DNA of 64,000 nucleotides from the NCBI GenBank assembly GCA_023150375.1, contig JAKLLA010000003.1:124001-188000 (forward strand). Reading direction: 5' to 3'. The notes beneath the pieces are model-generated. The model had not been told where the DNA came from. It did no database searches and saw nothing but the letters and a program-made list of their open reading frames with translations. The position numbers were made by a program, and so were the translations under genes. This stretch comes from Burkholderiaceae bacterium (GTDB lineage Bacteria > Pseudomonadota > Gammaproteobacteria > Burkholderiales > Burkholderiaceae_C). Of the stretch, positions 26,015 to 36,987 are shown one piece after another. The first letter of the stretch is position 1; each line of letters starts with the position of its first letter.

Positions 26015-26244
26015 TTGATCTTCAGACCGATTGTCGGCCCAAGTCCAGTCCGATTATTTTGACATGTCATTCACAGCTACTTGATCGAAAAATCTACACC
26101 GACTCGAATGTCCGCCCCCCGCAGTCTGAACTACCCGGCGACCAGCAGATGCTCACCACCGAAGCTGTCCCATCTCCAGACCAAGAGCTGCAGCGGCGGA
26201 GGCCATACAACTTGACGGGGCAGCCTTGGCGGGAAGCGGGGCGA

Positions 26245-26514
26245 TCACCTGGTCTCGCCCAGATCCTCCAACGCCAGCAGCAAACTCAGTCGGTGCTCCC
26301 GGGCCACCACCTGCCACGGCAGATCGGTGAGTGCGCCTTCCAGCGCCCAGAGCAGGTTCAGGCTGGCGTTTTCTCCGGCCGCTTTCACCTGGGCGTAGGC
26401 CCGCACCGAACCGAGGCGGCGCAGTTGGGCAAGCGTGGTGATGCCCGCGCGGGCCAGCATGGCCCGGGACTTGGGGCCCAGGCCGGGCAGGTCTTCGATG
26501 GCGCTGTCGCTCAC
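26245..26514 (-). CDS. TfoX C-terminal-domain (helix-hairpin-helix) protein
   Basis: 89 residues: IEDLPGLGPKSRAMLARAGI is a helix-hairpin-helix, and the rest (TTLAQLRRLGSVRAYAQVK .. LNLLWALEGAL) matches stand-alone TfoX C-terminal-domain proteins. Possible DNA-binding accessory role; function in competence is not established for such short forms. Its ATG overlaps the stop of the upstream DUF2277 gene by 4 nt, so they are co-transcribed. Confidence 0.8.
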   Translation of the reverse strand: MSDSAIEDLPGLGPKSRAMLARAGITTLAQLRRLGSVRAYAQVKAAGENASLNLLWALEGALTDLPWQVVAREHRLSLLLALEDLGETR

Positions 26515-26798
26515 GTCTTGGCGGCCAGGTCGGTGCCGAAACGCCGGGCCGAGCGGGCCCTGGCCTTCTCTGCTTCTTCATCCCGGTTGCGCGGCTCGGC
26601 TTGCGTGACGAGGCCGTCGATCAGACGGCGCGCCGAGGCGGCGACTTCTTCGACGGCGCGTTCGAAGGCCGCTTCGTTGGCACGCGACGGGACGGAGAAT
26701 CCGCTGAGCTTGCGCACGAACTGGAACGCGGCGTCGCGGATCTCCAGCTCGGTGGCCGGGGGCTCGAAGTTGAAGAGCGTCTTGATGCTGCGGCACAT
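26511..26798 (-). CDS. DUF2277 family protein
   Basis: 95 residues starting MCRSIKTLFNFEPPATELEI, the conserved opening of DUF2277 proteins, followed by RDAAFQFVRKLSGF. Function unknown. First gene of a two-gene unit with the TfoX-like gene and divergent from the aromatic-responsive activator at 27169. Confidence 0.85.
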   Translation of the reverse strand: MCRSIKTLFNFEPPATELEIRDAAFQFVRKLSGFSVPSRANEAAFERAVEEVAASARRLIDGLVTQAEPRNRDEEAEKARARSARRFGTDLAAKT

Positions 26799-27168
26799 GG
26801 CGGTGGTGGAAGGCGGTCAGCGAAGGAGCGCCACGGCGTGAGCGCTTGGGGGGGAAGCCAGCCCAAACCATTGTCAGCGTGGCAGGCCACCCCGCCAAGC
26901 CGGGGCCAGCCCTGCCTTCAGCCACCCGAGGCGGGCCGACGTGGCCAGTTGGCCGCGCTCAATCTCGACATTCCTGCGGGGTCACGGACCTGGAACCAGG
27001 GTGGGAGCGCAGCAGCGGGGTTCCACGCCTTGACGGGGTTGGTACCCAACCGACAATCCAGCGCAGACGCTCGCAAGGCAGGCCTGGAGGGCTTGCCGAC
27101 CTTGAGCGAACGCACATCTCGAGAATGATGGAGTGACTGCGGCGGCTCCAGCCGCAGGAGACAGCCCC
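26799..27168. promoter_or_regulatory. Divergent intergenic region before the DmpR-type activator
   Basis: 370 bp. No gene seen. The inverted repeat CTGCGGC-N7-GCCGCAG at 27137-27157 lies just before the AGGAGA ribosome site of the activator and may form a hairpin at the translation start. No further signal could be assigned. Confidence 0.4.
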
Positions 27169-28878
<1,710 letters not shown>

Positions 28879-28898
28879 CGCCGCTTAGGATCGCCGCG

Positions 28899-29654
28899 AT
28901 GCTGCCGTCCGAAAAATTCCTCGCCGCCTTTCACGCCCCCGACGAGTCGCCGCGCACGCTGGCCGAGCGCGCCTACCTCGGGCTGCGGCACGACATCGTC
29001 ACCGGCGCGCTGGCCCCGGGCGAGCGCCTGCGCGTCGAGCACCTGAAGGACCGCTACGAGGTCGGCGCCGGCACGCTGCGCGAGGCGCTGGGCCTGCTGG
29101 TGTCCGACGCGCTGGTGCAGGCCGAGGGGCAGCGGGGCTTTCGCGTCGCGCCGATGTCGCTGGCCGACCTGGAGGACGTGACGCACAACCGCGTCTTCCT
29201 GGAGACCGAGGCGCTGCGCCAGTCGATCCGCCGCGGCGACGCGCAGTGGGAGCGCGAGCTGGTCGAGGCCTTCGAGGCGCTCAGCCGCGCCGAGCTCAAC
29301 CCGGCCGGCCGCGTCGTGGCCGACTGGGAGCGCTGCAACCGCGCCTTCCACGAGGCGTTGATCGCCGCCTACGCCTCGCCCTGGAGCAAGTACATGCTGG
29401 GCATCCTCTACCGCCACGCCGAGCGCTACCGCTACCTCGCGCTGCGGCTGGTCGACATGGCCAGCCTGAAGCGCGACGTGCACCGCGAGCACGAGGAGAT
29501 CTTCCGCGCCGCGCTGGCCCGCCAGGAGGCCCGTGCTGCGCTGGCGCTGGAAGCGCATGTGCGCCTGACCTGCGAGCTGCTGCAGGCCGAGGTGCGCAGG
29601 GGGCTGGATCTGGACGCCGCACTCGTGCGCCCCGCCCGCGACGCGCGGCACTGA
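28899..29654 (+). CDS. GntR family (FCD domain) regulator
   Basis: 251 residues: winged HTH at residues 17-85 ([21 protein letters not shown], then [12 protein letters not shown]) and an FCD effector domain with the conserved E..R motifs and [10 protein letters not shown]. Placed directly after the DmpR-type gene, as AphS/PhcS repressors are in Comamonas phenol clusters. By analogy it probably represses phenol hydroxylase genes until an effector is present; this is inferred from position. Confidence 0.85.
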   Translation: MLPSEKFLAAFHAPDESPRTLAERAYLGLRHDIVTGALAPGERLRVEHLKDRYEVGAGTLREALGLLVSDALVQAEGQRGFRVAPMSLADLEDVTHNRVFLETEALRQSIRRGDAQWERELVEAFEALSRAELNPAGRVVADWERCNRAFHEALIAAYASPWSKYMLGILYRHAERYRYLALRLVDMASLKRDVHREHEEIFRAALARQEARAALALEAHVRLTCELLQAEVRRGLDLDAALVRPARDARH

Positions 29655-29857
29655 CGCCGCCGGGTCGGGCCCGAGAAGGCCGGCTTTCCCGGCGCACATC
29701 CGCCCGCTGCCCCGTTCCGCGGGGACCGATGCTCGACCGTCCCCATCAACCGCGCGGCCGCCGTCCTTCGATGCCGCCCCGGCCATGCCCGCAGGTGATC
29801 CGCGGGTTGCCCGCAACCGCATGGGCGTCACCGTTTCTCGCATCAGGAAGGGTCGTC

Positions 29858-31333
29858 ATGGCGTCGACATTGCGCAGCAAATTCAACCTCGGGCTGGCCG
29901 CCGTGGCCGTGGTCATGTTCGCCGCGCTGCTGAGCACGCGCCTGCTGAGCAAGGCGGCCCTGTTCCATCACCTCGAACGGGATCATCTGGCCGAGGTGTC
30001 GCAGGCCACCCGTCTGCTCGACCTGGTGAGCGAGGGCGGCCGCTCCTCCTTCGGCGTGACCAAGGATCAGCTCTCCGGGCATGTGCGGCGCGCCCGCAGC
30101 CTGGCCCAGCGCGCGGACAGCGCGCTCTTCGGGGTGGAGCAGTTCGCCTTCGAACGGATCGGCTTCGCCGAAATCCTGCGCCTGCCCCGGGAGGTCGTGG
30201 CGGCGGTCGACCGCATCGAGGCGGTCCTGGCCGCCGACGCCTCGCAGCGCTTCACGCCTGAACTCGCGAGCCGGGTGGCGGCCGACCTGGCGCTGATGCG
30301 CAGCGCCTCCGACCGCTTCGGACCCCTGGTGGCCGAGGCCACGCAATTCATCCGGGGAGTCTCGATCGCCTTGAACGTGCTGGCACTGTCCGGACTCGTC
30401 ACCGTCGTCCTGATGCTGCGCGCCGGAACGCTGGGGCCGATCCGGCGGGTGGTCGCGGCGGCCGAGCGCATCGCTCAGGGCGACCTCTCCGGGCCGGCGC
30501 TGCCGCATACCGCCGACGAGATGGGTCAGCTCGCCCAGGCGATGGACACGATGCGCGCCAATCTGTCGGCCCTGGTGGCGCAGGTGCGCGACCGCTCCGG
30601 CGCGGTGGACACGGCCATGGGCGAGGTCAGCCAGGGCAGCTCCGACCTGACCACCCGCACCGAACGCCAGGCCGCCACCCTGCAGCAGACGGCCGCGGGG
30701 GTCAGCGAACTCAATGTCGGCATGCAGGCCAGCCACGACCGGGTTCACCAGGCCCAGGAGGTCGCCACCACGGCGCGGACCCTGGCGGCCGACGGCGGCC
30801 AGGCGGTGCAGCGTGCCGTGGAGCGCATGAACGAGATCCTCGCCGCCTCGCGCAAGATCGCCGACATCAACGGCGTGATCGACGGCATTGCCTTCCAGAC
30901 CAACATCCTCGCCCTCAACGCGGCGGTGGAGGCCGCGCGGGCCGGCGAGCAGGGCCGCGGCTTCGCGGTGGTGGCCGGCGAGGTGCGCACCCTGGCGCAG
31001 CGCAGCGCCGCGGCGGCCAAGGAGATCGCCGGACTGATCGGCAACACGGTCGACAAGGTCGAGACCGGGGCCCAGGAGGTGCAGGCGGCCGGCAGCGCGA
31101 TCGTGCAGGTGGTCGGCAGCGTCGAGCAGGTCTCCTCGTTCACCACCGACCTGGTGCAGGGCCTGTCGATGCAGCGGCAGGCCATCGCGCAGATCGACCA
31201 GGCGATGCGCGATCTGGACCACGCGACACAGCAGAACGCGGCCCTGGCGGAACAGTCCGCCGCCGCCGCCGAATCGGTGCGCAGCCAGTCGGCCGCTCTG
31301 GTCGCGGCGGTGGGGCGCTTCCAGCTGGCCTGA
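29858..31333 (+). CDS. Methyl-accepting chemotaxis protein
   Basis: 491 residues from ATG 29858 (AGGAAGG upstream). TM1 about residues 10-30, periplasmic domain about 31-165, TM2 about 168-190 ([15 protein letters not shown]), HAMP, then a signalling domain with the conserved hairpin tip [19 protein letters not shown]. No C-terminal CheR-tethering pentapeptide. Because it closes the aromatic cluster it may be a chemoreceptor for toluene or phenol, but the ligand domain is not a recognised class. Confidence 0.88.
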   Translation: MASTLRSKFNLGLAAVAVVMFAALLSTRLLSKAALFHHLERDHLAEVSQATRLLDLVSEGGRSSFGVTKDQLSGHVRRARSLAQRADSALFGVEQFAFERIGFAEILRLPREVVAAVDRIEAVLAADASQRFTPELASRVAADLALMRSASDRFGPLVAEATQFIRGVSIALNVLALSGLVTVVLMLRAGTLGPIRRVVAAAERIAQGDLSGPALPHTADEMGQLAQAMDTMRANLSALVAQVRDRSGAVDTAMGEVSQGSSDLTTRTERQAATLQQTAAGVSELNVGMQASHDRVHQAQEVATTARTLAADGGQAVQRAVERMNEILAASRKIADINGVIDGIAFQTNILALNAAVEAARAGEQGRGFAVVAGEVRTLAQRSAAAAKEIAGLIGNTVDKVETGAQEVQAAGSAIVQVVGSVEQVSSFTTDLVQGLSMQRQAIAQIDQAMRDLDHATQQNAALAEQSAAAAESVRSQSAALVAAVGRFQLA

Positions 31334-31364
31334 GGCTGCGACGGCCGGCCGGGCCGCACGACCC

Positions 31365-32048
31365 TCAGGCGTAGCTCTCCCAGTCCCGCCAGGCCGGCGC
31401 CTCCAGGTGCGGGATGCCGTTGAAACTCAGCAGCATGTGGCGCCTGGGTGTGAAGGCGAACTCGGTGAGCGCGCTGTTGCGGATGCGCAGGTTCAGCTCG
31501 ACGGCGGTTTCGTGCGGCGCCCCCAGCACCTGCGTCACCGCGGTGGCGATCGGCCCGCCGCTGGAGACGATCAGCACGCGCTGGCCGTGGTGCTGCATGC
31601 GCACCTCGTCCAGCACCGTCACGATGCCGCCGACGAAGTCGCGCCAGCTCGGCATCCCCTCGGGAGCGATCTCGCCCTCGGCCCAGCGGTTCAGGGCACG
31701 GCGCAGCACGCGGAAGTGCTCCCGGTAGCCCTCCCGGCTCCTGTCCGCGGCCAGCCGGTCGAACTCGGCGGGTGACAGCACGGCACGGATCAGCGCCTCG
31801 CTGTGATACTCGTTCAGCCCCGGCCGGACCTGCGGCTCGGGCGTGCCGCCCAGCCCCTCGGCCAGCGCGGCGTGCGACTGCGCATGGCGGCGCAGGCTGC
31901 CCATCAGCACGGCATCGAAGCCGATGCCGCGCTCGGCAAAGTATTCGCCCAGACGACGGCACTGGCGCTGGCCCAGGTCGCTGAGCCGGTCGTAGTCGGC
32001 CGCGCCGAAGGAGGCCTGGCCGTGACGGACGAGGTAGAGGGTGCTCAT
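31365..32048 (-). CDS. Histidine phosphatase family protein
   Basis: 227 residues with the phosphoglycerate-mutase-like RHG motif (LYLVRHGQASF) at the N-terminus and a second catalytic histidine region near VLIVSSGGPIATAV. The ATG at 32048 gives the standard start MSTLYLVRHG; the longer open frame upstream is chance. Substrate unknown. Divergent from crcB. Confidence 0.88.
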   Translation of the reverse strand: MSTLYLVRHGQASFGAADYDRLSDLGQRQCRRLGEYFAERGIGFDAVLMGSLRRHAQSHAALAEGLGGTPEPQVRPGLNEYHSEALIRAVLSPAEFDRLAADRSREGYREHFRVLRRALNRWAEGEIAPEGMPSWRDFVGGIVTVLDEVRMQHHGQRVLIVSSGGPIATAVTQVLGAPHETAVELNLRIRNSALTEFAFTPRRHMLLSFNGIPHLEAPAWRDWESYA

Positions 32049-32274
32049 GGACGGATCGATACCGGTTGACAGCGGGTGACAGCGGAAGATCGGGCCGTCC
32101 CCTGGCGCCAGCGGGACGGCGCGCGCATTGTCGAGGCAGCACGACGGCCTGCCCTGTCCCGCCAGCGACGCGCGCGCAAGGCACGATCTTCCAGCCCTCC
32201 GGCGACCGATATAGTGCGCAGCGGTCCTGCGCCGGGCCTTCCGCACGCCCCCCTGCCACCACTCGCGCCCTGCC

Positions 32275-32658
32275 ATGCTCGGTTCCCTGCTCGCCATCAG
32301 CCTCGGCGCCGCGCTGGGCGCCCTCCTGCGCTGGCTGCTGGGCGTCGGGCTCAACGGGCTGTTTCCCACCCTGCCGCCGGGCACGCTGGTGGCCAATCTG
32401 ATCGGCGGCTACCTGATCGGCGTGGCGCTGGCGGTATTCGCCCAGCACCCGGAACTGCCGCCGCAGTGGCGCCTGTTCGTGGTCACCGGCTTCCTCGGCG
32501 GACTGACCACCTTCTCGACCTTCTCGGCCGAGGCCACCGCCCTGCTGCAGGCCGGCCGGCTGGGCTGGGCCGCGCTGCTGATCGGCACCCACGTGGCCGG
32601 CTCGCTGGCTGCCACGCTGGCCGGCCTGGCCAGTGCGACCTGGCTGCAGCGGGGCTGA
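32275..32658 (+). CDS. crcB: CrcB/Fluc fluoride exporter
   Basis: 127 residues, four transmembrane helices, with the family signatures [24 protein letters not shown] and [15 protein letters not shown] (the TFSTF fluoride track). Exports fluoride as a dual-topology dimer. A TATAGT -10-like box lies at 32210-32215. No fluoride riboswitch motif was found upstream. Confidence 0.93.
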   Translation: MLGSLLAISLGAALGALLRWLLGVGLNGLFPTLPPGTLVANLIGGYLIGVALAVFAQHPELPPQWRLFVVTGFLGGLTTFSTFSAEATALLQAGRLGWAALLIGTHVAGSLAATLAGLASATWLQRG

Positions 32659-32960
32659 AGCCGCCTGCGGCGCGCCTGTTCGCCCCCGTTGACCCCCGTT
32701 CGAGGGCGATACTCCGGCGCCACAGCGGCGAGAGAGGCCACCAAGGCCCGCTCGAAAGAGTAAACTGACGGGCGCAGAACTACACAGGACCGTTTTTTCA
32801 AGGTCTTGCTGATCGACCGACGGGCGGCGACGGCGCTGGGTGCCCCGCCTGTTCGGCTCCTTAGGAATTTCCCCGGTCTGACGTCTCTTGGGTGTTTCTG
32901 TCCCCGCCGGCACGGTGTCGGCGGGTGTTTGTGTCCAACGACTCGACAAGGACAGCCTCC
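32659..32960 (+). promoter_or_regulatory. Long 5' leader of the cold-shock gene with a hairpin
   Basis: 302 bp without a gene. TAAACT at 32761-32766 could be a -10, which would give a leader of about 190 nt, as for cspA. A 7-bp perfect stem, CCCGCCG (32903-32909) with CGGCGGG (32919-32925), lies 35 nt before the start codon and could serve temperature-dependent control. Confidence 0.45.
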
Positions 32961-33176
32961 ATGAGTGCGACGAAACAGGGAACCGTGAAGTGGTTCGACG
33001 ACGGCAAGGGCTTCGGCTTCATCACCCCCGAGGGTGGCGGCAAGGATCTCTTCGCCCACCACAGCGAAATTCGCAACGGTGGTGGCTTCCGGACGCTGAA
33101 GGAAGCCCAGCGCGTCGAATTCGAAGTCAAGGAAGGCCCCAAGGGCCTGCAAGCCGCGAACATCAAGCCGCTGTAA
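32961..33176 (+). CDS. cspA: Cold-shock protein, CspA family
   Basis: 71 residues. RNA-binding motifs RNP1 (GKGFGFITP) and RNP2 (DLFAHHSEI) are intact. RNA chaperone. The ATG at 32961 gives [12 protein letters not shown]; an earlier in-frame start would add a non-conserved leader. A slight insertion (RNGGG) follows RNP2. Stop is 15 nt before infA, so the two are likely co-transcribed. Confidence 0.93.
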   Translation: MSATKQGTVKWFDDGKGFGFITPEGGGKDLFAHHSEIRNGGGFRTLKEAQRVEFEVKEGPKGLQAANIKPL

Positions 33177-33191
33177 GGCGGCTGCGCAGAG

Positions 33192-33458
33192 ATGGCCAAG
33201 GAAGAACTGATCGAAATGGGTGGCGTGGTGTCGGAAGTGCTGCCCGACTCGCGTTACCGGGTGACCCTGGAGAACGGCCACGAGCTGGTGGCCTACACCG
33301 CGGGGCGCATGCGCAAGCACAACATCCGCATCCTGGCGGGTGACCGGGTGTCGCTGGAGCTGTCGCCCTACGACCTGAGCAAGGGTCGCATCAAGTTCCG
33401 CCACCTGGACAACCGCGGCCCCGGCCCCGGCCCCGCGCCGGCCCCGCGCCGACGCTGA
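33192..33458 (+). CDS. infA: Translation initiation factor IF-1
   Basis: 88 residues: S1-like OB fold [24 protein letters not shown] .. [25 protein letters not shown]. The usual 72-residue protein is extended by a [13 protein letters not shown] tail. Burkholderiales often carry a second infA beside a csp gene; this appears to be that copy, which may be used in the cold. Confidence 0.93.
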   Translation: MAKEELIEMGGVVSEVLPDSRYRVTLENGHELVAYTAGRMRKHNIRILAGDRVSLELSPYDLSKGRIKFRHLDNRGPGPGPAPAPRRR

Positions 33459-33485
33459 GCGGCTAAGGCCTCGCTGCGGCCTCGA

Positions 33486-33962
33486 TCAGCAGCCAGCCTC
33501 GGCCTGGCGTTCGCGCAACCGCGCGCGCCGGGCCCGCAGGTTGTCCTGTGCCCTGGCCGGCAGTGGCTGGCGCGCCTGGGCGTCGATCGACTCGATCTGC
33601 CGCGCCCAGACGGCACATTCCCGAGTCCGGCGCTCCCGTGCATCTGCGCTGGCGTGCCAGTGCGCCTTCGGCCGCGATTCCCGGGCATGCGCGCGCGAGG
33701 GTGAGTCCCGACCCGTTGGCTCCCGCGCCGGCCCGACCGGATGCCGATCCGCCTGCGACAGCGCCGGCAGCTGCAGCGGCACGGCCTGCTGGCCCGGCGG
33801 GCAGCGGCCGTCCTGCACGTAGGACGTTCGACCGCCCCCCTGGCACTTGGTGACCTCGGCGCACGCGGCCGGGCCGACCAGCAGACCAGCCAGACACAGC
33901 CAGAGCCCTCGCCGGTCCAGGCCGGCAACTCCGGCAGGCCGTGCGCATGCGTCGATCCTCAT
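33486..33962 (-). CDS. Secreted DUF4124-like hypothetical protein
   Basis: 158 residues. Signal peptide (LWLCLAGLLVGPAACA), then VTKCQGGGRTSYVQDGRCPPG, which resembles the short cysteine-containing DUF4124 motif, and a charged Arg/Ala-rich C-terminal half that may be helical. Function unknown; similar proteins are common in Burkholderiales. Start could be at 33962 or a codon slightly downstream. Confidence 0.65.
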   Translation of the reverse strand: MRIDACARPAGVAGLDRRGLWLCLAGLLVGPAACAEVTKCQGGGRTSYVQDGRCPPGQQAVPLQLPALSQADRHPVGPAREPTGRDSPSRAHARESRPKAHWHASADARERRTRECAVWARQIESIDAQARQPLPARAQDNLRARRARLRERQAEAGC

Positions 33963-34111
33963 CGCTGCCCGGCGCCCGTCGGCGCCGCCTCCGCTGCCGC
34001 AACCACCGCATCTTAGACGCCACGGACGGGCAGTGCGCCATCCGCTGCCCTGCTACGCTCGGCGCACGAGGGCGCGCTCGCAGCGCGCACCGGGACCGAA
34101 GGAACGCCACC

Positions 34112-34489
34112 GTGACTGCCCCGCCGCCCCACCCCCTGGACATCGCCGCCTTGCAGGCGCGTCTGCGCCGCTTCTCGGCCGAGCGTGGCTGGGAGCCCTA
34201 CCAGACGCCGAAGAACCTGGCGATGGCCATGGTGGTCGAGGCCGGCGAGCTGGTCGAGATCTTCCAGTGGATGACACCGGAGGACTCCACCCGGGTGGCC
34301 GAACAGCCGGCGGTCCAGCAGCATCTGGGCGAGGAGATCGCCGACGTGCTGGTCTACCTGCTGCAGATCGCCGACCGCTGCGGCATCGACCCGGTCGCGG
34401 CGGTGGAACGCAAGATCGGCCTGAATGCGCTCAAGTACCCGCCGACGGTGTCCCTGCCCGAGGCCGGGACGACCATGCCGCCGGAATGA
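34112..34489 (+). CDS. MazG-like nucleotide pyrophosphohydrolase
   Basis: 125 residues from GTG 34112 (AAGGA upstream). The metal-binding pattern VEAGELVEIFQW .. LGEEIADVLVYLL (EExxE..ExxD) is clear, and the start WEPYQTPKNLAMAM is typical of the short RS21-C6/dCTP pyrophosphatase-like branch. Probably hydrolyses non-canonical or excess dNTPs. Confidence 0.88.
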   Translation: MTAPPPHPLDIAALQARLRRFSAERGWEPYQTPKNLAMAMVVEAGELVEIFQWMTPEDSTRVAEQPAVQQHLGEEIADVLVYLLQIADRCGIDPVAAVERKIGLNALKYPPTVSLPEAGTTMPPE

Positions 34490-34522
34490 GAAGGCTGTGA
34501 ACGATCCGGCCGCTCCCGCCGC

Positions 34523-35092
34523 TCACCAGCGCCGCACCCGGCCGGTGTCGAGGTGCACGAAACCGTCGCCGGGGTAGTAGCCGACGCCGCCGGCGCGCAG
34601 CTCCAGCGCCGCGTCGCGCAGATCGGCCAGCGCGACGCCCTGCAGGCGCACGTCCAGCGCGCGGCCCTCGAGGTGCAGGCTGCGCGTGGCCACGCCGCCG
34701 CCCCGGGTCGACTTCAGGCGGGCGTTGGTCTGCGGGGCCCGGTAGGCGGAGATGATCTCGAAGGCCTGCCCACCCAGGAGCTGCTTGAGCTGGTGCAGCT
34801 GGTCGAGCACGCCCGGGTCGATGCGGCCCACTTCGCCGCTGTAATGGTCACGCAGGAAGTGGTTCAGGCGGCCCAGCGAGTCGTCGAGGTAGCGGTCACC
34901 GACCGCGTAGACCAGCTCGACGCGCTCGCCGGTATGGGTGTGGGCCAGCGCGAGGGCGCGCGAGGGCGGCAGGTTGGCCCAGGCGGAGGCCGGAGCCAGC
35001 GCGGGCAGCAGGCCGGCGGCGGCCAGGCCGGTGCCGTGGCGCAGGGCGCGGTGGAAGAAGTGGCGACGGGGCGGCCGGGACGGGTACTTCAT
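34523..35092 (-). CDS. DUF882 / MepK-like peptidase M15 family protein
   Basis: 189 residues. Twin-arginine-like N-terminus (RRHFFHRALRHGTGL) and export segment, then the zinc-site motifs SAYRAPQTNARL, SLHLEGRALDVR and the terminal FVHLDTG. Relatives (YcbK/MepK) cut peptidoglycan cross-links. The start overlaps the stop of the L,D-transpeptidase gene by 4 nt, and the pair makes and cuts cross-links. Confidence 0.88.
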   Translation of the reverse strand: MKYPSRPPRRHFFHRALRHGTGLAAAGLLPALAPASAWANLPPSRALALAHTHTGERVELVYAVGDRYLDDSLGRLNHFLRDHYSGEVGRIDPGVLDQLHQLKQLLGGQAFEIISAYRAPQTNARLKSTRGGGVATRSLHLEGRALDVRLQGVALADLRDAALELRAGGVGYYPGDGFVHLDTGRVRRW

Positions 35093-36822
35093 GGTCTTGC
35101 GGCGGGCGGTGAAACGGCGTTCGCCGAGGCCAGGCCCCGGAGCGACGCCAGGCGCGGCGCCTGCAGCGCCGCGTCGAGCGCGCGATCATGCCCGTAAACG
35201 TCGTCGAAGAAAAACACCCGGCCATCCTTCACGATCGCCGTGGTGTAGGCGATCAGCACCTGCCAGGGCTCGGCCAGGCGCACATGGGTGTTGCGCCCAC
35301 CGGCCAGCGTCTCGCGCAGCCAGGCCTCCTGGCCCTCCGGCTGGCTGCGCAGCACCAGCTGCGCCAGTGCCAGCGGCTGCTCGATGCGGATGCAGCCGTG
35401 GCTGAAATCACGCCGGTCGCGGCCGAACAGCCGCGGCGCGGAGGTGTCGTGCAGGTAGACCGCCTCGCGGTTGGGGAAGACGAACTTGATCGTGCCCAGC
35501 GCATTGCGCGGCCCGGGGCGCTGGCGGATGCGCGCCTGCCCATCGGCGACGGTCTGCAGCGCCTGCGCGCTCGGCACGGTGGACAGCGAGCCGTCGGCGG
35601 CGACGATCTCGTAGCCCTCGCGGGCAAAGCGGCCGGGCGAGCGCGCCAGGTCGGGCAGCAGCTCGGCCCGGGCGATCGAGGCCGGCACGTTCCAGTAGGG
35701 GTTGAGCTCGACGCTGCGCAGCTCCTCGTGCAGCAGCGGCGTCTGGTTGCGCAGGGCCTGGCCGACGATCACCTTCATCTCCAGGCGCCGCTGCACCGAG
35801 CCGCCAGGCTGAACCTCGTAGGCGCGCAGCACGAACTCCGGCACGTTCACGACGATCATGCGCGGGCCGTTCAGCACCGGCGTCCAGCGCAGGCGTTCCA
35901 GCGCCCGCTCGATCTGGCGCACCCGCTCGGCCGGCGGCACGTCGAGCGCCGCCAGCGTCGTTCTGCCCAGTCGCCCGTCGGCCTCCAGACCGTGACGCTG
36001 CTGGAAGGCCTGCACCGCCGCCAGCAGCGCGCCCTCGTACCGCGGTGGGGCTGCGGCGGCAGATGCCGCCGGTGGCTGCGGCGGCCACCAGGGGGCGGCC
36101 TCCGCTGCCGTCAGATCGCCCAGCAGCACCAGCCGCTCGGCCAGCCGGCCCAGGCCCTCGTAGGCCATGCCGGGCTCGAGGGTGCGCGGGCGGCCTCGCC
36201 GCGCAGACGCTGGCAGCACCGGCAGCGTCTGCTGCCAGGCGGGGTGCGCCACCAGGCCGCGGTAGCGCACCAGCGCATCGCGCAGCTGGGCGTACTGCGG
36301 CAGCCGGGGCGCGGCCTCGCGCACCGCCTCGGCCAGGCGGCCACGCGCCAGGGCGGACTGCAGCAGGTTGGCCGGCTCGGTGGCGGGATCGCGCTGGGCC
36401 GGCTCGAAGTCGTGATGCAGCCGGCGCGGGTCGACCCGACCTTCGCGCAGGTCGCCGAGGTAGGCGCGCAGTGCCGATTCGAGCGTGCGGCCGAGCAGTT
36501 CGGCCGCCGGCGCATCGGGTGGACGGCGCTGCGCCTGCGCCAGCGCCTCGCGCAGGGCAGACAGGCCATAGTCCTCGGGCCGCAGACCGTGCGAGGAAGC
36601 CTCGGCCAGCAGGCCCAGCGCCTCCTGCGCCAGCGCCGACGGGCGGGCGCCGTCGAACCAGGGCGATGCGACGGCAGGCTGCGCCAGCAGCGTCGGCGTG
36701 ACCAGGGCCAGCAGGCTCGCGCCGAGCAGGGCCAGAACGCGGCACCGGGCCCGGCGATATGCCGACCGGGTCCGGTCACGCCAGCCCCCCCCCACCGACC
36801 CGACAACGCTCGACTGCTGCAT
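35089..36822 (-). CDS. L,D-transpeptidase (YcbB/LdtD type)
   Basis: 577 residues. N-terminal membrane anchor (about 27-48, CRVLALLGASLLALVTPTLL), scaffold domain, peptidoglycan-binding domain (AVQAFQQRHGLEADGRLG, about 270-290) and the YkuD catalytic domain with HDTSAPRLFG and SHGCIRIE (nucleophile Cys). Makes 3-3 peptidoglycan cross-links. The ATG at 36822 lies upstream of a run of nine G (minus strand, about 36785-36793) that is in frame here; slippage would abolish expression. Confidence 0.9.
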   Translation of the reverse strand: MQQSSVVGSVGGGWRDRTRSAYRRARCRVLALLGASLLALVTPTLLAQPAVASPWFDGARPSALAQEALGLLAEASSHGLRPEDYGLSALREALAQAQRRPPDAPAAELLGRTLESALRAYLGDLREGRVDPRRLHHDFEPAQRDPATEPANLLQSALARGRLAEAVREAAPRLPQYAQLRDALVRYRGLVAHPAWQQTLPVLPASARRGRPRTLEPGMAYEGLGRLAERLVLLGDLTAAEAAPWWPPQPPAASAAAAPPRYEGALLAAVQAFQQRHGLEADGRLGRTTLAALDVPPAERVRQIERALERLRWTPVLNGPRMIVVNVPEFVLRAYEVQPGGSVQRRLEMKVIVGQALRNQTPLLHEELRSVELNPYWNVPASIARAELLPDLARSPGRFAREGYEIVAADGSLSTVPSAQALQTVADGQARIRQRPGPRNALGTIKFVFPNREAVYLHDTSAPRLFGRDRRDFSHGCIRIEQPLALAQLVLRSQPEGQEAWLRETLAGGRNTHVRLAEPWQVLIAYTTAIVKDGRVFFFDDVYGHDRALDAALQAPRLASLRGLASANAVSPPAARP

Positions 36823-36987
36823 CGGCCGGATTGTCCCCGACCCGCCGCGCCAGGCGGTGCTCTCCCCCGGAGGCCGGGGAGGCCCGATGTGCAAGGACGG
36901 TCGCGGACCGGATCGGCCGGGGGACTTGCCAGCCCGGCGCGACGGGCGCAAGCTCGCTGGCATCGCCCCGGCTCCTCGCACCCGACC

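Noticed and set aside
32049-32274. Fluoride riboswitch before crcB
   Set aside because: The conserved riboswitch core was not found in this stretch on either strand.
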